In this document: piece after piece, positions 11,608 through 15,378 of the stretch
Layout: each line of letters starts with the position of its first letter
How positions within the stretch are numbered: position 1 is the stretch's first letter
Assembly (NCBI GenBank): GCA_023473785.1
Contig: JAMCYD010000002.1
Coordinates: forward strand, 1-15,378
Source of the DNA: Patescibacteria group bacterium
GTDB taxonomy: Bacteria; Patescibacteriota; Microgenomatia; Levybacterales; UBA12049
Length of the DNA stretch: 15,378 bases
Direction of reading: 5' to 3'
Program-made: the position numbers and the translations under genes
The notes under the pieces: generated by a model
Databases searched by the model: none
The model's input: only the letters and a program-made list of their open reading frames with translations
Told to the model about the DNA's origin: nothing

Positions 11608-13977
11608 ATGGCAGATTACAGAAGCAGCAGGCTTTCCAGAAGACGGGCTCGATATAGCTCCTCCAAGATTTTTCTGTATAGTAAGCTGGCGAAATATGCA
11701 TTCTTTGGGCTCATCGGGCTTATTATTCTAGCAACTGGTCTTTTCCTCTGGTATGGACGCGAGTTGCCAACGCCTGGAAAGTTGATAGAGGCTCCTGCGT
11801 CTCAATCAACTAGAATTTATGATAAGAGCGGAATTCTACTCTACTCCGTATACCAGACGCAAAACAGAACCTACGTAAAACTTTCGGATGTCCCCAAAAT
11901 TCTTCAAGAAGCGACTATTGCAATCGAAGACAAAAACTTTTACAAGAACCAGGGTTTCTCCATAATAGGTTATCTTCGGGCGATGCGAAATATTTTGCTT
12001 TTAAGAGGCCTCTCGGGAGGATCGACAATTACGCAGCAACTGGTAAAAAATGTTCTCTTGTCTTCGGAGCGAACCATTCCCAGGAAAATCAAGGAATTGA
12101 TGCTGGCAATTCAAGTTGACAAAAAATACTCAAAGGATGAAATTTTAGAAATGTACCTAAATGACGTGCCTTATGGGGGAGCAAATATCGGTGTTGAGGC
12201 GGCAGCGGAGTCTTATTTTGGGAAAAAAGTTAAAGATCTGGATTTATCGGAAAGTGCGTTTCTAGCAGGATTGCCTCAAGCCCCAAGCACTTATTCTCCC
12301 TTCTCGGGCAAGAAGTACTATATTGGAAGAACCGAGGAGGTTTTAAATCAGATGGTAAATGAAAAAATTATTACCAAAAAACAGAAAGAAGAAGCTCTTG
12401 CAAGCATAAAAAACAAGTCTTTTTCTCAAAAAGATACATCGATTAAAGCACCGCATTTCGTAATGTATGTGAAGGAGCTTTTAGCTCAAAAATTTGGAGA
12501 AAGTATGGTTGACGGCGGAGGACTTCAGGTGACAACTACGTTGGATTATTCTATACAAAAAGATGCTGAACAAATAGTAAAAGAAGAAATAGACAAATTA
12601 AAAGGATACAATGTCGGAAATGGCGCAGCAATTGTTACTGATCCAAAAACAGGGCAAATTTTGGCCATGGTTGGAAGCCTTGATTATTTTGACACAAAGA
12701 AAGACGGAAATTTTAACGCAGCTCTGTCCAATCGTCAGCCAGGGTCGTCTCTTAAGCCAATTATGTATGCAACTGCATTTGAAAAAGGATATACCCCGTC
12801 AACCATGGTAATGGACACCAAAACAGATTTTCCTTCAAATGACCCAAAGCATCCGATTTATACCCCTGTCAATTACGACGGAAAATATCATGGTCCATTG
12901 CAACTTCGTTTTGCACTTGGTAATTCAATAAATATACCGGCAGTCAAGATGCTTGCCCGTGTTGGGATAAAGGATGTTATGCAGAAAGCGTATGATATGG
13001 GGATAAAAAATTGGCAGCCAACACGGGAAAATATGGCAGACGTTGGATTATCTCTTGTTTTGGGAGGACGGGAGACGTCTCTTCTAAGCGAGGTAATCGC
13101 TTATGGAGTTTTTGCAAATCAGGGGGCAAGACAAGATCCAGTGACAATTCTTAAAGTGACCGACAGCAAGGGAAATACATTGTATGAGCAGAAAAATCAT
13201 GATGGGCAAAAAGTTTTATCTCCTGAAATTTCTTTTTTGATTTCTCATATTCTTTTAGATAACAATGCCAGAAGTATGGATTTTGGTCCAAATTCGTGGC
13301 TTGTGATTCCAGGGAAAACCGTTTCTGTCAAAACAGGAACAACCGATGAGAAAAGAGACAACTGGACGGTTGGATATACGCCATCTTATGTTGTCGGCGT
13401 TTGGGTCGGAAATAACGATAACACGCCAATGAATCAGGCAATATCCTCAGGCGTCACTGGCGCTTCCCCTATCTGGAATAGAATAATGTCGCGCGTTTTA
13501 AAAGGAAAAACAGATGAGTCGGTATCCAAGCCGGATGGAGTTTTGGCAATGCAAGTAGATTCTCTGGGGGGAGGATTGCCCGTGTCAGATCATCCTACCC
13601 GCTCTGAATATTTTATCAAGGGTACCGAGCCGACCGCGCCCGGAAGTATTTATAAAAAAATAAAATTATCCAAACACCAGCAGGGAAAATTGGCCAATGA
13701 TGAAGAAGTAAAAGCAGGAGATTATGATACGAAAGATTATATAGTGTTTCACGAAGATGACCCCGTATCAACCGATGGAAAAAATCGCTGGCAGGAAGGA
13801 ATCGATGCGTGGCTAAAGCTTACATATTCTGCGGCAGATTCGCAGTATTATCCTCCTACGCAGACATCCGACTATAAAGAGTCTTCGGGTAATCCTACAA
13901 GTCCTACTCCAACTCCAAGCATGACGCCTACGCCTTCCTTAACTCCTATGCTTACTCCAACACCGACTCTTCCATAA
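11608..13977 (+). CDS. Class A penicillin-binding protein (PBP1A-like), transglycosylase/transpeptidase
   Basis: A bifunctional cell-wall synthase that polymerises lipid II and cross-links peptidoglycan outside the membrane. The 789 residues comprise a basic cytoplasmic N-terminus (1-27), one membrane anchor (about 28-49), a GT51 domain (about 65-240) and a transpeptidase domain (about 335-640). GT51 motifs are IAIEDKNFYKNQG (104-116, catalytic Glu107), GGSTITQQLVKN (137-148), RKIKELMLA (159-167) and ILEMYLN (179-185). Transpeptidase motifs are SSLK (380-383, catalytic Ser380), SIN (440-442) and KTGT (575-578). The usual His of the EDxxFxxHxG motif is Asn114. The protein ends in a Thr/Pro-rich tail that may extend into the wall. 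The gene is divergent from tyrS and convergent with pheT, four bases away. Confidence 0.95.
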   Translation: MADYRSSRLSRRRARYSSSKIFLYSKLAKYAFFGLIGLIILATGLFLWYGRELPTPGKLIEAPASQSTRIYDKSGILLYSVYQTQNRTYVKLSDVPKILQEATIAIEDKNFYKNQGFSIIGYLRAMRNILLLRGLSGGSTITQQLVKNVLLSSERTIPRKIKELMLAIQVDKKYSKDEILEMYLNDVPYGGANIGVEAAAESYFGKKVKDLDLSESAFLAGLPQAPSTYSPFSGKKYYIGRTEEVLNQMVNEKIITKKQKEEALASIKNKSFSQKDTSIKAPHFVMYVKELLAQKFGESMVDGGGLQVTTTLDYSIQKDAEQIVKEEIDKLKGYNVGNGAAIVTDPKTGQILAMVGSLDYFDTKKDGNFNAALSNRQPGSSLKPIMYATAFEKGYTPSTMVMDTKTDFPSNDPKHPIYTPVNYDGKYHGPLQLRFALGNSINIPAVKMLARVGIKDVMQKAYDMGIKNWQPTRENMADVGLSLVLGGRETSLLSEVIAYGVFANQGARQDPVTILKVTDSKGNTLYEQKNHDGQKVLSPEISFLISHILLDNNARSMDFGPNSWLVIPGKTVSVKTGTTDEKRDNWTVGYTPSYVVGVWVGNNDNTPMNQAISSGVTGASPIWNRIMSRVLKGKTDESVSKPDGVLAMQVDSLGGGLPVSDHPTRSEYFIKGTEPTAPGSIYKKIKLSKHQQGKLANDEEVKAGDYDTKDYIVFHEDDPVSTDGKNRWQEGIDAWLKLTYSAADSQYYPPTQTSDYKESSGNPTSPTPTPSMTPTPSLTPMLTPTPTLP
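13894..13974 (+). repeat. Low-complexity Thr/Pro-coding repeat at the 3' end of the PBP gene
   Basis: Imperfect repeats of ACT/ACN-CCN codons encode 27 residues dominated by Thr-Pro pairs with a few Ser, Met and Leu. Such tails are common at the ends of wall-associated proteins and are probably disordered. The DNA repeat could vary in length by slippage. Confidence 0.7.
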
Positions 13978-13981
13978 TATT

Positions 13982-15378
13982 TCATACAATTTCCACCTTT
14001 AATTTTTCCTCCAGAATTTTATAAATTTTTTCTCTTATTTTTGCAACTTCTTCGGTTGTAAGATTTTTTTGAAAATTTTGATATGTAATTCTTAGTGTTT
14101 TTCTGTTTTTGTAGATATCAATAAGAGAAATGTTTTTTATAAGACTGCTATTATCCTTAATAAGACTGACGATTTCACTATACTTAACATCGGGATCGAC
14201 TTTTAAAGTAATATCTTCGATTACCGGCGGGTACTTAGGGATGGGGTTAAATTTTTTTTGGGGTTTAATTTTTTTTAATAAATCGGAATAGCTTAGTTCA
14301 AATGCTATTCCTTTATCCAAAACCTCTATGAAATTGCCTGGATCGTCATCAACGCTTAATTCTTCAAAAAGCCGCTCCAGGATTCCTTTTATTTCATAAA
14401 AGTTTTTAACATTTGATATGCCGGAGAGCATGTATTCTTCCTTTATCTCATCAAGATTGCGGCCACGATAAGCTTTCCCGAGTTCAAATAAATTTATTTT
14501 TTCAAAATGGGATTTATTTTGGATCAGGGCTTTTAACAAGTTTATTTTAAGGGTAGGTCTTAAGTACTCAAATTCCCGACTGACAGGATTATCGATTCGC
14601 AGTGTTTTTTCGGGATCAATACTTAGACTTGATAAGTCAGTTTCGCTTATAAGACTATATGAATATATCTCTGAGAATCCACTTCCTTTTAGCAAATTTT
14701 TTATTCTTTCTTCTATTAAATAGTTTTTGAAGTACGGAATTTCCTGAGTCGGAATTATGCCTGCAGGAAGTGTCTTTGGGAATTTATTGTATCCATATAT
14801 TCTTGCTACTTCTTCAATAATATCTTCCTCTGTCTTCAAATCATTTCTGTATGTTGGTATTTTAGCTCTAATAGTATCTTTTGATATTTTCTCAGGTGAA
14901 AGATTTAATCTATCTAGGATATTTAGAACATCCTTTTCTCTAATAGAAATTCCAAGCAGCTTGTCAAGTCTTTGCAGACTTAAATTTACATTCCATGAGG
15001 AAAAATTATCTTCTTTAAGATCGTAAAGAGTGCTTGCGACTTCTCCTCCGGCTATCTCGAGTATTAAATCTATGCATCTTCGTAGCGCCTCGATGGCCCC
15101 GTCGGCATTGACGCTCTTTTCAAAAATACTTGAAGCCTCGGATCTGAGTCCTAGGGCTTGAGAGGTCCGTCTTATTAAACTTGGAATCTCAATAGGTACT
15201 CTTATGAAAATAGTTTTTGTCTCTGCGAAAGTTCCGCTTTGAAAACCGCCTTTTATACCGCATAAATCGACTATATCTTCATTATCCGAAATTACCACTG
15301 CCCCCTTTGGAAGATGATACGATATTCCATCGACGCTTTTGAATTTTTCCCCGCCCTTTGTCTGGTGAACGCTCATTG
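13982..15378 (-). CDS. pheT: Phenylalanyl-tRNA synthetase beta subunit, 5' end outside window
   Basis: The C-terminal 464 or so residues of PheT, which with PheS charges tRNA-Phe. Visible parts, in order, are the B3/B4 domain, with LCGIKGGFQS and LRSEASSIFEKSVN matching the family's LAGIMGG and RTEAS-RFEKGVDP stretches; the B5 domain, ending in IPTYRNDLKTEEDIIEEVAR then IYGYNKFP; the catalytic-like B6/B7 region with FSEIYSYSLI and FELGKAYRG; and a complete anticodon-binding FDX-ACB domain from PKYPPVIEDITLKV to the C-terminus. The N-terminal B1 and tRNA-binding B2 domains lie beyond the window edge; the ATG at 15376 is internal. The part between B7 and the ACB domain looks compact. The stop is 4 bp from the stop of the convergent PBP gene, and no terminator is visible between them. 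Confidence 0.95.
   Translation of the reverse strand, partial: MSVHQTKGGEKFKSVDGISYHLPKGAVVISDNEDIVDLCGIKGGFQSGTFAETKTIFIRVPIEIPSLIRRTSQALGLRSEASSIFEKSVNADGAIEALRRCIDLILEIAGGEVASTLYDLKEDNFSSWNVNLSLQRLDKLLGISIREKDVLNILDRLNLSPEKISKDTIRAKIPTYRNDLKTEEDIIEEVARIYGYNKFPKTLPAGIIPTQEIPYFKNYLIEERIKNLLKGSGFSEIYSYSLISETDLSSLSIDPEKTLRIDNPVSREFEYLRPTLKINLLKALIQNKSHFEKINLFELGKAYRGRNLDEIKEEYMLSGISNVKNFYEIKGILERLFEELSVDDDPGNFIEVLDKGIAFELSYSDLLKKIKPQKKFNPIPKYPPVIEDITLKVDPDVKYSEIVSLIKDNSSLIKNISLIDIYKNRKTLRITYQNFQKNLTTEEVAKIREKIYKILEEKLKVEIV

Noticed and set aside
1..15378. UGA reassigned to glycine (SR1/Gracilibacteria code)
   Set aside because: UGA terminates several genes here at the expected protein ends, and no in-frame UGA interrupts conserved domains.
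1..15378. CRISPR array, tRNA, rRNA, insertion sequence or prophage
   Set aside because: Coding density leaves no gap above about 60 bp, and I found no direct-repeat array, tRNA cloverleaf, transposase or integrase-like sequence.

Overview
The window reads as a piece of a streamlined Patescibacteria (Candidate Phyla Radiation) chromosome, most like the Microgenomates group. This is inferred from AT-rich sequence, very tight packing (the longest gene-free stretch is about 60 bp), short housekeeping proteins, a type IV pilus cluster without outer-membrane parts, and the specific neighbourhood. UGA ends several genes (pilM, rpsP, recG, tyrS, pheT), so the standard bacterial code applies and not the UGA=Gly code of Gracilibacteria/SR1. 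I see no tRNA, rRNA, CRISPR array, insertion sequence or obvious rho-independent terminator.

Layout. (1) 3-3100, + strand: the 3' part of a pilin-like PilX gene, then pilM-pilN-pilO. The last three overlap each other and form the cytoplasmic/inner-membrane alignment platform of a type IV pilus. (2) 3097-5561, - strand: a compact RNA/translation operon read as rpmF-nusB-rnc-rpsP-khpA-trmD (bL32, NusB, RNase III, bS16, KH protein, tRNA m1G37 methyltransferase). (3) 5571-9057, - strand: a SAMHD1/dGTPase-like HD-domain protein, the RecG helicase, and a 34-residue single-span membrane microprotein just ahead of recG. (4) 9066-11548, - strand: tyrS followed by an overlapping, divergent PurD-like ATP-grasp gene. 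(5) 11608-13977, + strand: a class A penicillin-binding protein, divergent from tyrS. (6) 13982-end, - strand: the C-terminal part of pheT, cut by the window edge.

Most genes are ordinary housekeeping, and I do not see a defence island, mobile element or biosynthetic cluster. The most striking signal is regulatory. Almost every gene that is not translationally coupled to its upstream neighbour has a -10 hexamer whose predicted start site falls on the start codon or within 3 nt of it (rpmF, rpsP, the HD gene, the microprotein, tyrS, probably the PBP gene and trmD). Clear Shine-Dalgarno sequences are nearly absent; pilO, inside an operon, is the exception. This points to widespread leaderless transcription. 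Other points worth a second look are a PurD-like protein altered at several conserved motifs, a divergent HD hydrolase, the uncharacterised microprotein, a perfect hairpin inside pilM, and convergent gene pairs whose stop codons overlap or abut.
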